A DNA stretch of 64,000 nucleotides, from positions 3,324,116 to 3,388,115 of the forward strand of contig JAJEKV010000100.1 of NCBI GenBank assembly GCA_021234155.1, in the 5' to 3' direction. Positions 23,390 through 33,495 of the stretch are shown one piece after another (the stretch's first letter is position 1; each line of letters starts with the position of its first letter). A program made the translations under genes and the position numbers. This DNA is from Isoetes taiwanensis. Taxonomy: Eukaryota > Streptophyta > Lycopodiopsida > Isoetales > Isoetaceae. The notes under the pieces are model-generated. The model worked only from the letters and a program-made list of their open reading frames with translations. It did not search any database and was not told the origin of the DNA.

Positions 23390-24741
23390 TGCAAAGTGAA
23401 CCTTTTTTCGTCCTCATGAGGAATGGTGTCAACGGCAAAGGCAGGTTGCGTGCCATTTGGAATAATGGTCAAGGGACGTGATGCCCTGGTCTGGCGTGAA
23501 ACCAAACCAACCCAATTTGATGGCTGGACTGGAGGATTAAGTGCCTGAAAAATTTCCTCCTGTGCTTGTTGATCCAGCTGAGGTTGATTGGCTGGAGCAG
23601 GTTGATACCGTGATTGCTGAGGCGCTCGTGGTGGCTTCTTAAGAACTGGTCGCGGGCCTTGTTTGCCATTAGCAATCCAGAGTTGGTAAGCCGTGAGGCG
23701 GACTGATGTGGTCTGATTGGTGCCAGGAAGCTGTACCTGAACTTCATTCTTGACAGTGATAACACTGAGCTTTAGAAGGATCAAAAGGAGGACGTGAGTT
23801 GGGTCCCCGTTGTTGGTCCTGTTGCTGATAGAGTTGAGTTGGTTGCACCTGAAGTGGTGGCTGCTGATAGTGCGATTGTTGCTGAGGTGTGGTTTGTACT
23901 TGATAAACCAGTTTGTTGCGGAAAGGTGTGGGATGAGTGCGAGTGCACTCTTCCGTGGCATGATTGCACATGTTGCATCTCTTGCAATGAGGCGGGCCAT
24001 TGGTGGAGTTGCACTCATTTGCCAAGTGGCCTTGGTATTTGCAGATATGGCACCAGATTTGATCAAGCTACTGTGGATTGGCGTGTTGAGGCTGGACAGC
24101 CGTCTGTGGAACCATAACAGGTGGAATGAAAGGGAGCTCCTGAAGAGCCACGCCACGGGAGGATACATTGACGGAGTGATTGACAAGATCAATAGCCTGT
24201 TCCAAAGTCTTGGGACGCAGGTATTCCGTCATGAGTCGAATAGCTGGAGGAAGGCCTTGGAGAAACCAGACCAAAATCTGGCTCTGGGTTGGGTACTCCT
24301 TAAGTTTCTTGGCGAGAATGTGAAGTCGATCTGCAAAAAAGGAGGGCGGACTCTCGTGGGCTCTTGTTGAAGTTCATTGAGTTGCTTGAGATGAAGTTGA
24401 TCATCATCCGTGGTTCCATAATGAGAAAGAAAAGCAATTCTCATTTTGGACCGGTCTTGTTTCCAATGGCTTTTGTTGGACATGAGCCATTGATGAGAGA
24501 GCCACGCAGAGGGTGGTGGAAAAGATGTGGAATTTCAGTTGAGGTTGCGCATGACCATTTAGGACAGCTAGAGCCTCAAATTCTTCCATGTGGGCCCACG
24601 AGCACTTTGGTCTAAGGGTTTGCCTTCGTGTTGCCAAAGGTGGGATAAGTCGGGTTTGAGTCCGAAAGGTAGATGTGAAAGTGCTTGGCCTGGGACAGAA
24701 CAAAGATAGTGAGGATATTGAGGTTGAGTTGGAGGTGGCAT
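23390..24741 (-). pseudogene. Gypsy gag, frameshifted
   Basis: Gag forms the virus-like particle and binds RNA. An ATG at 24741 (MPPPTQPQYPHYLC) is a plausible start; the frame is also open upstream to an ATG at 25098, so the start is uncertain. The capsid-like part can be followed through HMEEFEALAVLN, an RIAFLSHYGTTDDD block and LPPAIRLMTEYLRPKTLEQA. A CCHC knuckle C-x2-C-x4-H-x4-C (CKRCNMCNHATEEC) lies near 23985-23940, and a partial second one (CYHCQ) near 23755. At least four frame changes occur. Confidence 0.75.
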
Positions 24742-25284
24742 GGTGCCCGAAGGACCCCGGATGAAGGGGTGATCATGGTTGGGGACTGGAACCGCCTCGA
24801 GCATTAGTTTTGAGATCCTCAGAAGGTTGTAAAACGTGAAGGGCAAGTGGGGAAATGTAGGGAAAGGATATTCCCCGGTAGGCGAAAAGAGACTTGTGGA
24901 TATCCGTGCCCACCCGGGAGATGATGGTTGTGAAGGAAGAGGCGATGGCCTCAAGAATGATGGATGTAGGCATGTTCGGGTGTATGAAAGTACGGTTGAG
25001 AAGGTTGAGCCCGATAGGGCTCGGGATAGTGATGAGGTGGACCGAGGCCGTGAGCAATGTTTGCACGCTTTGGGGCGGAACCGGGACGAGACAGACACGA
25101 GGGGTGGGTGGCGCCGATCGAGCCCTAGACCGAAGATGGCCTCCCCTCTATGTCATAAGCGTGATCCATACATGTCGCGAAACAGTTTCGAAGCCGATGG
25201 CGCCCAAGCGAGATGCCGCTCTCGAGAAAGGAGTTCTTCCGGGCGTGAAATTTTCGGATGCACATGGCGCAGAAGAAAGTAGGA

Positions 25285-25310
25285 TTGAATCAGACCGAAC
25301 ACGGCGCCGT
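25285..25310 (-). other. Possible primer binding site of the gypsy element
   Basis: Immediately inside the 5' LTR the minus strand reads ACGGCGCCGTGTTCGG, close to TGGCGCCGTTG-type primer sites of plant Tat/Athila-like elements. One or two mismatches at the start make the tRNA assignment uncertain. About 570 bp of leader separate it from the gag ATG at 24741. Confidence 0.45.
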
Positions 25311-25864
25311 TGTTTGGGGTCCGGGTTCGAAACTCCCGGAAGACAGCCCTCCGTGAGGACCCGTGGATCTAACAGAGAGTCCGGGGGACTATGTCACGCG
25401 GGATTTGCAAGAAGAGAACAAGAAGAAGAAAACAGAACAAATGAGAGGAAAATGATAAGCTTCCTTGATATCAATGATGAACATACATGAGCTCTCACAA
25501 ATAGAGAGAAAAACTGAAAGGAGACAAGACTCAAAACTCATCTAGAACTCATGTGCGAGCTCTAGTCATATATATAGTACAATGGCCTTGGGCCCAATAT
25601 AGACACTCTGACTGATCTCGGTGCCGACTCCTGGAAGGAGGCCTGATTTGCAGGAATGTGGGCGGTGCCTCTTGAAGTGCCTAGAATCATGTTGACGCTG
25701 ACGCGGGCGGTGACGGGCCGTCACTTGTCTGAGCGGCGCCTCTTGATAGCTTGGTCTTCTGCTGAGCCTTTGATGGCTGACCCGTGGCTGACTGAGGATC
25801 CTTGAGCTTGACCTGGTCTGTCGTATGCATGAATAGTCCTGTACCAGGAGGCACAGGACTAACA
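25311..25864 (-). repeat. 5' LTR of the gypsy element
   Basis: Right-hand LTR, TGTTTGGGG...ACTAACA on the plus strand; it is the 5' LTR because the element is on the minus strand. It is 24 bp shorter than the left LTR because of small deletions in the final 150 bp. It is followed directly by the LINE-1 ORF2 continuation. Confidence 0.9.
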
Positions 25865-25869
25865 GTTGC

Positions 25870-26178
25870 TCTAATGGCATTGTCCCACCACAGGAAAATG
25901 GGGATGAGTTACAATAGGGGATTGGACAGAATTGGTAAGATTGAAGGATTCTATAATTACTTTAGGTGCCATTGGATGAGCTCTGAGGACCCAGACTTTC
26001 ATGATAGGTCTAATGGTGGAACAATTTGAGTTTAGTGGAGAAAGCAATCTGAGTAACTGACCAGATAGGGTCTCTCTACCATCATGCTGTTGCGGAATAG
26101 GACTTCCCTTAGTACGCACATCATGATGTATAGAGAACCCATAAAATAGCCCTAATGCTTCCTATTTGTCCCATTGGG
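25870..26178 (+). mobile_element. LINE-1 continued: end of ORF2 and start of 3' region
   Basis: Directly after the gypsy element, codons for ALMALSHHRKMGM continue ORF2 to a TGA/TAG region ending at 26029, about 55 codons. Non-coding 3' sequence follows to 26178. At that point LINE-2 is inserted; the remaining ~60 bp of LINE-1 lie at 29325-29383. The protein continuity across 14869/25865 is the best proof of the nesting. Confidence 0.85.
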
Positions 26179-26194
26179 GACTCTCTGTATTTTT

Positions 26195-29100
26195 TTTTTT
26201 TTTTTTGAAGAACTGTGTCAGCAATATATTAAAAGAATGGTAATGTTACAAAGCAAGTGAGGAGGAAGGAGAACTGCCCCAAAGAGACAGTGATACCTCG
26301 ACACTCCACAACAACTGCAACTCTACTGCTGTACAAACTGACCATCACCATCTACCACACCCAAGAAGTCCCGCCAAATGGAAAACTTCCGCTCTACTAA
26401 TCCCGGGAACACCAAAAAGCTTTGAAATAGCTTTGTACCGAAGTCGAGGAATCGAGAGAGGCATTTGCAGCTGCTGAATCCCCGAAAGATCCCAACCGCC
26501 GCCCGCTTCCAAATCAACCACACCAACCAAGCCACGCCACGGATGCAAGGCTTGCTGCCGCATAAGCGCCAAACACCGGGATACATGAAGCGGCAATTGT
26601 TGGCTATTCAATCTCACGAAAGCAGAGCCACGACCCAATCGAGGCAACCCGCAAATGAGGGCATAAAACCGCACAATGCTCCACAGTCTCACGATGAAGG
26701 CCACAACAAGGGCAAAGAGGGCTCACACCCGCCTAAACCGACTCACAAGGACATTCACCCCGAGACAGCGGTGCACCACCGCCACATAAGCACCCAACCG
26801 CCGGTGGGGAAGTGAGCTCCATGTCCACGCCCAAACCGAAGCCATCGAGAACCCGAAGTGCGCAGAGACCACTTGCCCCGAAGGGGCAGAGTGTCATGAA
26901 TAGCCAACACCCGTAACAAGACCGCGACAAAACAAGAAGATACAACATCCGGATGAACCTTCCAAACCCGCACCACCACATCACCCCGAGGGACTATAGG
27001 TATATGTAGCGGAATACTCCCCGCCACTTGTTCCCGAGATAGCCCTGGCCATCGCCCCTCAGCGAAAAGCGAAGCTCGAAAGAACTCCCACGAAGCTAGC
27101 TGACCATCCCAATACCAATCCTCCAAGGTGAGCACAGCAGCTCGCCTCCAACGGGCCTCAAGGCCCGTCCAGCATGCAGTGGCGACCAAGGGCAAGTACG
27201 CAGGAGGTAGAGGAACCCACAAGAAAGGAGAAGAGTGGTGATAAACTCGAGGCATAATCTAGCCGGAAGAGCACACGCACGTGATCCCAAGCCCGCAACA
27301 CCCCCGCGTGAGAAAAGGGGACGATGTGGGAAAGGCGGGAGACCATACAACGCTGCCGGGGCAACTCTACATGCACGCACAACTTTCCAAATGCCACACA
27401 ATGGCGTAAGAGATTGCCACAATAGTGCCGCACCAGGAGAAGATGCTCCATCCCGCAGAATGCTCCAAATAAACTTAGAGACCAACACCTTACTATGCGG
27501 TGCCAAATCCGAATGGCCAAGCCCCCATCCTCCCGGGCGGAGACACTTCCACCAAGCCACTTTAACAACGCCCCTTCATCATCCCGCCCCACACAAAATT
27601 TCGAACAATCTTATCCAAAGCCGTATCTTACCCTCGGGGAGCTAACATCGCAGATGTCAGATACACATGAGTGCTACAAAGTACGACTTGGCAATAGTGA
27701 TCCTACCGTCATGGACAACTTGCTACCCTTCCACCAATTGAGGTGTTTTCGCAACCCCCCGCAAAATCTCATCCCACACCCTCCCCATGGAAACATCCCC
27801 TCCAAAGGGAATACCCAACAGCTTAGTACACACATTACCTGGAAGCACCTTCCAAGGGAATAGAGCCAAACAAGGGGGAGGCGGAGTCAACTGGGCCCAT
27901 AATGCGGAGCATTTACCCCAATTCAGAAGAATGCCCGAGGCCAAGGAGAAAGTATCCAGCAAACCCTTCACATTCCGCAAATTCCTCTTACGCCACCAAG
28001 AAGAGAAAAGTGTCATCGGCGAACTGGTTAATAATCTGATGACTACCATCCTGCATCCGAAGCCCATCCACCACCCCCTCCTCCACTGCAGCCAAAAACA
28101 ACTGAGACAGTGCCTCCGCCACAATCGTAAACAAAAATGGTGCCAAAGGGCACCCCTGACGCACCCCTCTGCCTAAGGAGAAAAAGGCGGAGGGTTCACC
28201 CTGGCACACCACCGTAGCCCGTGCTGACCTATGCAGCTTCATGACTGTCTCTGTAAAGCGTGGACCACATCCCAACGCTAACATCATGGCAGACAAGAAC
28301 TCCCAACGGACACTATCATAAGCTTTGGCAAAGTCAAGCTTAAGATAGGCAATGCCTTGACCTGTTCTCCTGGCCCAATAAAGGCCCTCATAAGCTGCGG
28401 CAACATTAGTCAAAATGTTCCTCCCAGGAACAAACCCAGACTGCACCTTACTAATGGAAGAAGTCAACACCGGCTTCAACTTCTCGGCCAGGGCTTTCTC
28501 AATAATCTTGTACACAGAGGACAACAAGGATATAGGCCTCCAATCATTAATAGTAGAAGGCTGCTTAACCTTAGGAATCAAGGAAATGCATGCGGTATTC
28601 AAGATCCTATCCATGTGAGAAGACCGGCAAAGAACTCAAGATACACCTGGTACACAGACTCACCAGCCCACTCCCAATAAGTCTGAAAGAACTCCACAGG
28701 GATGCCATCCAGCCCAGGACATTTATCCTTGGCCATGCACATACATGCCTCCGCTAAATCCTCTCTGGAGAGCTCCTGCTCCAAGCTCTCACGTTGGTGA
28801 GGCAAAATAGATGGCTTAACAGCCCCCAAAACAAGCTCCCGTGCATCTCCCCGCCATAGGGAAGAGTGCGCTGCGCAAAAACCCTGAGAAATGAGCATGC
28901 ACATACCTCTGCAACTCAGCGGGATCCTCCAAAGTCCGGCCATCAGGCAAAGCAAGGGACGCCATAGATCGCGATATCGCCACGCGCCTAGGCGCTCAAG
29001 AACACCGCCGAACTTGTATCCCCCTCCTTCAACCAGGTAAGGGCTGCCTTCACACGCGCCTCATGCACTTTAATCTGCTCCAAAGCAACAATACGCTGCA

Positions 29101-29308
29101 ACACTGCATTCTCCCTAATGCCATCAGAAGGCTGCGCCCGAATCTTCTCCAACTCCTGATAAAGACTATGCAACTCCTGCCGCTCCTGCTGCACACGCTG
29201 CCTACCAAAGACCTTAGCAAAACGCTTAACCCTGGCCAACGCAGTCACCATACCAGACATACCCTTCAGAGATGAAAAGGTATCAAGCCACAACTCCTGG
29301 CACTGGGC
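26195..29308 (-). mobile_element. LINE-2 (L1-type), 5'-truncated, inserted in the LINE-1 3' region
   Basis: The poly(T) at 26190-26206 is the poly(A) tail of a minus-strand LINE. GACTCTCTGTATTTTT occurs at 26179-26194 and at 29309-29324, giving a target-site duplication of about 16 bp (its T end merges with the tail). The 5' end falls inside ORF2 downstream of the endonuclease, so the copy is 5'-truncated, as most LINE copies are. It is oriented opposite to LINE-1. A related 3' end occurs at 44815-45091. Confidence 0.9.
26560..29305 (-). pseudogene. LINE-2 ORF2, reverse transcriptase part, frameshifted
   Basis: It begins in the linker before RT (helical, ending WLKEGDTSSAVFL near 29000). DKCPGLDGIPVEFFQTYW (~28730) is the first RT block. 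The best-preserved frame, 27988-28614, holds ISLIPKV, DWRPISLLSSVYKI, SGFVPGRNI, motif A DFAKAYDSVRWEF, RQGCPLAPFLF and the catalytic FADD near its end (~28010-28020). Downstream frames (27723-28124 LGIPFGGD; 27096-27592; 26345-26704) are the thumb, C-terminal region and 3' part, with several frame changes. FADD instead of YADD is common in plant LINEs. No endonuclease is present. Confidence 0.85.
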
Positions 29309-29324
29309 GACTCTCTGTATTTTT

Positions 29325-29383
29325 ATTATTATTAATAATAACAAAAAACACACTCTTACCCTCAAAAAAAAAAAAAAAAAAAA
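29325..29383 (+). mobile_element. LINE-1 3' terminus with poly(A)
   Basis: After the right-hand LINE-2 target-site duplication comes ATTATTATTAATAATAAC, then a run of about 20 A. The next base begins the 13-bp LINE-1 target-site duplication at 29384. It is oriented on the plus strand, as expected for the 3' end of LINE-1. Confidence 0.85.
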
Positions 29384-29531
29384 TTAGAGGGAAAAGCTCA
29401 ATTTTATTTGGTGGATTCTTGAGTTGGCACCAAATCTATCCCTTCCTTTGGAGGATTGGTGAAATGACTGCACTATGGCCATCAATTTCTTCCCTCCATC
29501 CTTGATGGTCTAGCTATCTATCTAACATATA
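29384..29531 (+). repeat. 210-bp host repeat, copy A, right part
   Basis: It starts with the LINE-1 target-site duplication and continues GCTCAATTTTATTTGG to CTAACATATA, where the Helitron terminus begins. With the LINE removed, 8300-8374 joined to 29397-29531 gives 210 bp matching copy B with one difference. Confidence 0.9.
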
Positions 29532-30724
29532 CTAGTAAACGTGTGCCCGGCGTTGCCGGGCTAATGTCCTGGCATGTGTTTTCATTCGACCATTAACGTC
29601 ATAAGTGCAACGTCCGACAACAGCACATGTGATATTGGCAAGAATTGAAATTATTCTGCTTTTGTAATTATTTTTGTTATTGGAAATGTCGATTGACAAT
29701 ATCATCAATGCATTAACTTTGCATTCATGGTAGAGAAACAAAACAAAAGTTATGCTCAAATTTTAAAAAGACACATCCAAAACTTAATGTCACCCTTAGA
29801 AATAGTTAAGTATATCAACTTAGGTACAAAAATGCAAAACACAAAATTTTGTCCTGGTTCTCATTAGGCATTTGACGACATGGTCACCAAACCACGGGAC
29901 CAAAATATGCACCATCTACATGGATGAAGAAGTAAATAAGTAAGTAAGCAAGAAAAGTAGAAGAAATCAATGAGAACAAAAAGAGATTAGAAGTAGAGAT
30001 TCTTAAAAGTTTTAGACTCACACTTAAAGGAGTTCTTTGTATACAATATTTGTTGTATATCTTGATCTATCAACGTCTGAGGAAGCATCTCCATTCTTTG
30101 ATAGAATGAGTACCTTTATGCCTTGGATTCCTTGAGCTCTTGAGAGTGCCACATAGAGTTGTCAGTGACTAAACACTGGATTTGGCAAATACAAACCAAC
30201 CATTTTCACTGTCTGGCCCTGGGACTTGTTGATCGTCATACCAAAAGCTGGACGCAGCGGAAATTGCATGCGTTCAAACTGGAATGGAAGTTCTGCATTA
30301 TTAGGCACCAAAGGAATTCGAAATATGAACACTCTGCTTCCAATATTTTTTCCAGTGACAATCTCGGCATTTATAGCACGTCTTCCCAATGCACGTATAA
30401 TGAGACGTCTTCCCAATGCACGTATAAGATACAACTCCCTCCTAATCTCTTCCCAGTTCGCATTGGCAGTCATAGTTATAAAAAGGTCTGGCCTGCCAAG
30501 TTCGCGAACGATGGACATGGCATCCTGATATCGTTGGGTCATGTATCTTGGACCTCCCACATGTGAGGATGGTAATACAACTTTTCGGCCAATAGCACCT
30601 GCATCATCTCCTTCAAAGTCCATAATACCCTGCAACATGTCTTTTCGAATGGTGTGCTGATTTAACACAATGAATTTCGAATGGTGTGTTGATTTAACAT
30701 AATGATTTCGAATGGTGTGTTGAT
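29532..30724 (-). mobile_element. Helitron remnant with intact 3' terminus
   Basis: The minus strand ends with the hairpin GCCCGGC-AAC-GCCGGGC (29545-29561), nine bases, then CTAG followed by host T (29531). This is the canonical Helitron 3' end: a hairpin, a short spacer, CTRR, and insertion before T. The 5' part is lost: the right side stops in a ~38-bp tandem repeat of the RepHel coding region (TTCGAATGGTGTGTTGATTT, three units, 30645-30724), directly joined to copy B. Length is about 1.2 kb, so it is internally deleted. Confidence 0.85.
30162..30668 (-). pseudogene. RepHel remnant: Helitron replication domain fused to helicase C-terminus
   Basis: The 168-codon frame starts in the Helitron-like N (Rep-associated) domain: LQGIMDFEG, VVLPSSHVGGPRYM, YQDAMSIVRELGRPDLFITMTANANWEEI. 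At about residue 78 it jumps into the end of the PIF1-type helicase: IVTGKNIGSRVFIFRIPL, FQFERMQFPLRPAFGMTINKSQGQTV, LYLPNPVFSH. The whole middle, including the Walker motifs and the Tyr pair, is missing. The join lies in a 30-bp tandem repeat (LIIRALGRR twice, ~30395-30440), possibly a scar of the deletion. It cannot be functional. Confidence 0.85.
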
Positions 30725-30934
30725 TTCCGAGGATGGCTCTCTAATTTATGGTCTCAATAAATATTTGTGGCAGGTTGTTGGGCATTTTAGAGGGAAAAGC
30801 TCAATTTTATTTGGTGGATTCTTGAGTTGGCACCAAATCTATCCCTTCCTTTGGAGGATTGGTGAAATGACTGCACTATGGCCATCAATTTCTTCCCTCC
30901 ATCCTTGATGGTCTAGCTATCTATCTAACATATA
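30725..30934 (+). repeat. 210-bp host repeat, copy B (uninterrupted)
   Basis: The same sequence as copy A without the LINE-1 stack, 209/210 identical by eye. It lies between the broken 5' side of the Helitron and the GTTCTTATAA-type satellite head. It therefore shows the pre-insertion sequence of the LINE-1 target. No coding or promoter signal recognised. Confidence 0.9.
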
Positions 30935-33390
30935 TATGTTCTTATAAGGATCGGTGCTAAACGACCGTCGGTGCGAGATCCTATGGCTCAAGTTGCTTCG
31001 AGACATATTCTACAGTCCACATGGCTTGGGGAGTTTCTATGTAACATTGTAATCGATCCTACGATCCAGGTTGTTCTTGATCCTGATCGTCGATCTGAGA
31101 TCTTACGGTTGGCGTTGCTTGGGGAATCTAAGGGATCCTGCATAAGATCTTTGAGAATCTAGGGGTATCTTGATGGAATCTTGGTTATAAAATCCAAGGG
31201 AACCTTCATAGAATCCGAGGGAATCTCATAAAATCTAAGGGAATCTAAGAGAATCTAATATCTTGAAGAATCTAAGGGAATCTACATATTATCTTGGAGA
31301 ATCTATTGGACTCTCATAGAATCTAAGAGAATCTAATGGAATCTAAGGGAATCTATAGAGATTCTAAGAGAATCTTTTAAAGAATATTGGAGAATCAGGC
31401 AATCTCAGAAAATCTATGGGAATCTACAGATTTCTCACAAAATCTAAGGGAATCTTACAAAATTTAAATAGATTCTGAGGGAACCTCATAAAATCTAAGA
31501 AAATCTAAAGGAATCTTCATAGAATCGGAGGGAATCTCATAAAATTTGAGGTAATCTATGGAAATCTCATAAAATCTAAAGCAATATAAGAGAATATTTA
31601 CAGAATCTTAAGCAATCTCATAGATTCTAAGGGAATCTCATAAAATTTAAGGGAATCTAAGAGAATCTATATAATATTTTGAATAATCTAAGAGAATCTA
31701 TATATTATTTGGAGAATCCAAGGGAATCTAAAAGAATTAATTTCATAAAATCTAAGGGAATCGAAGGGAGTCTTCATAAAATCTTTGAGAGTCTAGAGGA
31801 ATCACGATGGAATATTGGAGAATTTAGGATAATCTTGATAGAACCTAAGGGAATCTCATAAAATCCAAGAGAATTTAGAGGAATCTTCATAAAATCTTGG
31901 AGATCTTGGGGAATCTTCATAGAATTTAAGGGAATCTTCTAAAATCTAAGAAAATCTATAGGGATATCTTAAAATCTAAGGGAATCTTCATAGAATTGGA
32001 GGAAATCTTCATAGAATTTGAGAGAATCTCATAAAAACTGAGGGAATCTATGCCCATATAAAATCAATATATGTTCTTATAAGGACCAGCGCTATCCGAC
32101 CGTCGATGCGAGATCCTACTACAACTCACGTTGCTTTAGGACATATACAGTCCATATGGCTTTGGGAGTTCCTAACATATGCAATCGATCCTACAATCTA
32201 GGTTGTTCTTCGTCCTGATCGTCAATCAGAAATCCACGGCTGGCGTTGCTTGGGGAATCTAATGGATCCTGCATAAGATCTCTGAGAATTTAGGGGTATC
32301 TTGATGGAATCTTGGAGAATCTAGGGGGATATAGTAAAATCTAAGGGAATCTTCATATAATCCAATGGAACCTTCATAGAATCTAAGGGAATCACATAAC
32401 ATTTGAGGGAATCTCATAAAGTCTAAGGGAATCTAGGGGAATCTAAGAGAATCTACATACATAATATCTTGAAGAATCTAAAGGAATCTACATGTTATCT
32501 TGGAGAATCTAAGGGAATCTCATAAGATCTAAGAGAATCTAAGGGAATCTAGGGGAATCTAAAAAAATCTTCATAAAATCCTGGAGAATCTTGGGGAATC
32601 TTCATGGAATGTAAAGGCATCTCAAAAAATCTAAGGGAATCTACAGGTTTCTTATAAAATCTAAGGGAATCTTCATATAATCCGAGGGAATCTCATAAAA
32701 TCTAAGGGAATCTAAGTGAACCTTTATAGAATCTGAGGGAATCTCATTAAGTCTAAGGAAATCTACGAGAATCTTCATAAAATCTGAGGAATCTCATAAA
32801 ATTTGAGGGAATCTATGGGAATCTCATATTAAATATAAGAGAATCTAAGGGAATCTCATAAAATTTAAGGAAATCTAAGGGTATCCAAGAGAATCTATAT
32901 AATATCTTGGAGAATCTAAGGGAATCCAAAAGAATCTAAGGGAATTTCATAAATTTACAGGAATCTAAGGGAGTCTTCGTAAAATCTTTGAGAGTCTAGA
33001 AAAATCACTATGGAATATTGGAGAATTTAGAATAATCTTCTTAGAATCGAAGGGAATCTCATAAATTCTAAGGAAATCTAGAGAAATCTTCATAAAATCT
33101 TGGAGAATCTTCATAGAATGTAAGGGAATCTTATAAATTCTAAAGAACTATAGGAATCTCTTAAAATCTAAGGGAATCTTCATAGAATTTGAGGGATTCT
33201 TCATAGAATTTGAGGGAATCTTCTAAGGGAATCTAAGGAATTTTTATAGAATTTGAGGGAATCTCATAAAATCTAAGGGTGAAATCTTAGAGAATCTAGA
33301 AGAATCTTCATAGGGAATCTCATAAAATTTGATGGAATCTAAGGGAATCTCATAAAATCTAAGGAAATCTTCATGAAATCTTTCCAAAAA
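30935..33390. repeat. Higher-order satellite: head unit plus AATCTAAGGGAATCT array, two rounds
   Basis: Two ~1.14-kb units start at 30935 and about 32068. Each begins with a ~250-bp head (ATATGTTCTTATAAGGA, then GATCCTA...GCTCA words, TGGCGTTGCTTGGGGAATCT and GGTATCTTGATGGAATCTTGG). Each continues with a long degenerate array whose core is AATCTAAGGGAATCTCATAA, period about 14-30 bp. Related heads occur at 49195-49320, 57715-57910 and 60170-60960. No coding capacity. Confidence 0.85.
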
Positions 33391-33465
33391 GTTCTAGAAA
33401 GTTCTAGAAGTTCGAAAATTTCAGAATGTTTTAGAAGTTCCAGAAAGTTCTAGAATGTTTAAAAA
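33386..33465. promoter_or_regulatory. Heat-shock-element-like array ending the satellite
   Basis: TTCTAGAAAGTTCTAGAA at 33392-33409 is four perfect inverted nGAAn units with 2-bp spacing (TTC-TA-GAA-AG-TTC-TA-GAA), the consensus bound by heat-shock factors. Further partial units (TTCCAGAAAGTTCTAGAA) follow to about 33460. It arises from the repeat family rather than beside a recognisable gene, so a regulatory role is inference. Confidence 0.5.
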
Positions 33466-33495
33466 TGAAGAACCTGCATAGAATCTAGAGGACTC

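Larger units (their letters stand above)
14870..25864 (-). mobile_element. Ty3/gypsy LTR retrotransposon (~11 kb), degenerate, inserted in LINE-1 ORF2
   Basis: Two LTRs of 578 and 554 bp start TGTTTGGGG and end CTAACA. The flanks are GTTGT (14865-14869) and GTTGC (25865-25869), a 5-bp target-site duplication with one mismatch. The order on the minus strand is leader, gag, protease, RT/RNase H, integrase, an extra ORF region, 3' LTR. A protease before RT and integrase after RNase H is the Ty3/gypsy order. The DGGSAVN protease motif, the ~11 kb length and extra coding sequence downstream of integrase fit the Tat/Athila side of the family (inference). All coding regions contain several frameshifts or stops. 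Confidence 0.9.
8375..29383 (+). mobile_element. LINE-1 (L1-type non-LTR retrotransposon), near full length, split by two later insertions
   Basis: The element is bounded by perfect 13-bp target-site duplications (8362-8374 and 29384-29396) and ends in a ~20-nt poly(A) at 29364-29383. Its own sequence is 8375-14869, 25870-26178 and 29325-29383, about 6.9 kb in total. The gaps hold a gypsy element and LINE-2. ORF1 starts 19 bp from the 5' end, so the 5' UTR is very short or slightly truncated. ORF1 is nucleic-acid-binding and ORF2 has endonuclease, RT and zinc-knuckle parts, the layout of plant L1 elements. Both ORFs are frameshifted, so the copy is dead. Confidence 0.9.

Noticed and set aside
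30935-33390. CRISPR array
   Set aside because: Plant nuclear DNA; repeat units are degenerate, without uniform spacers and without cas genes.
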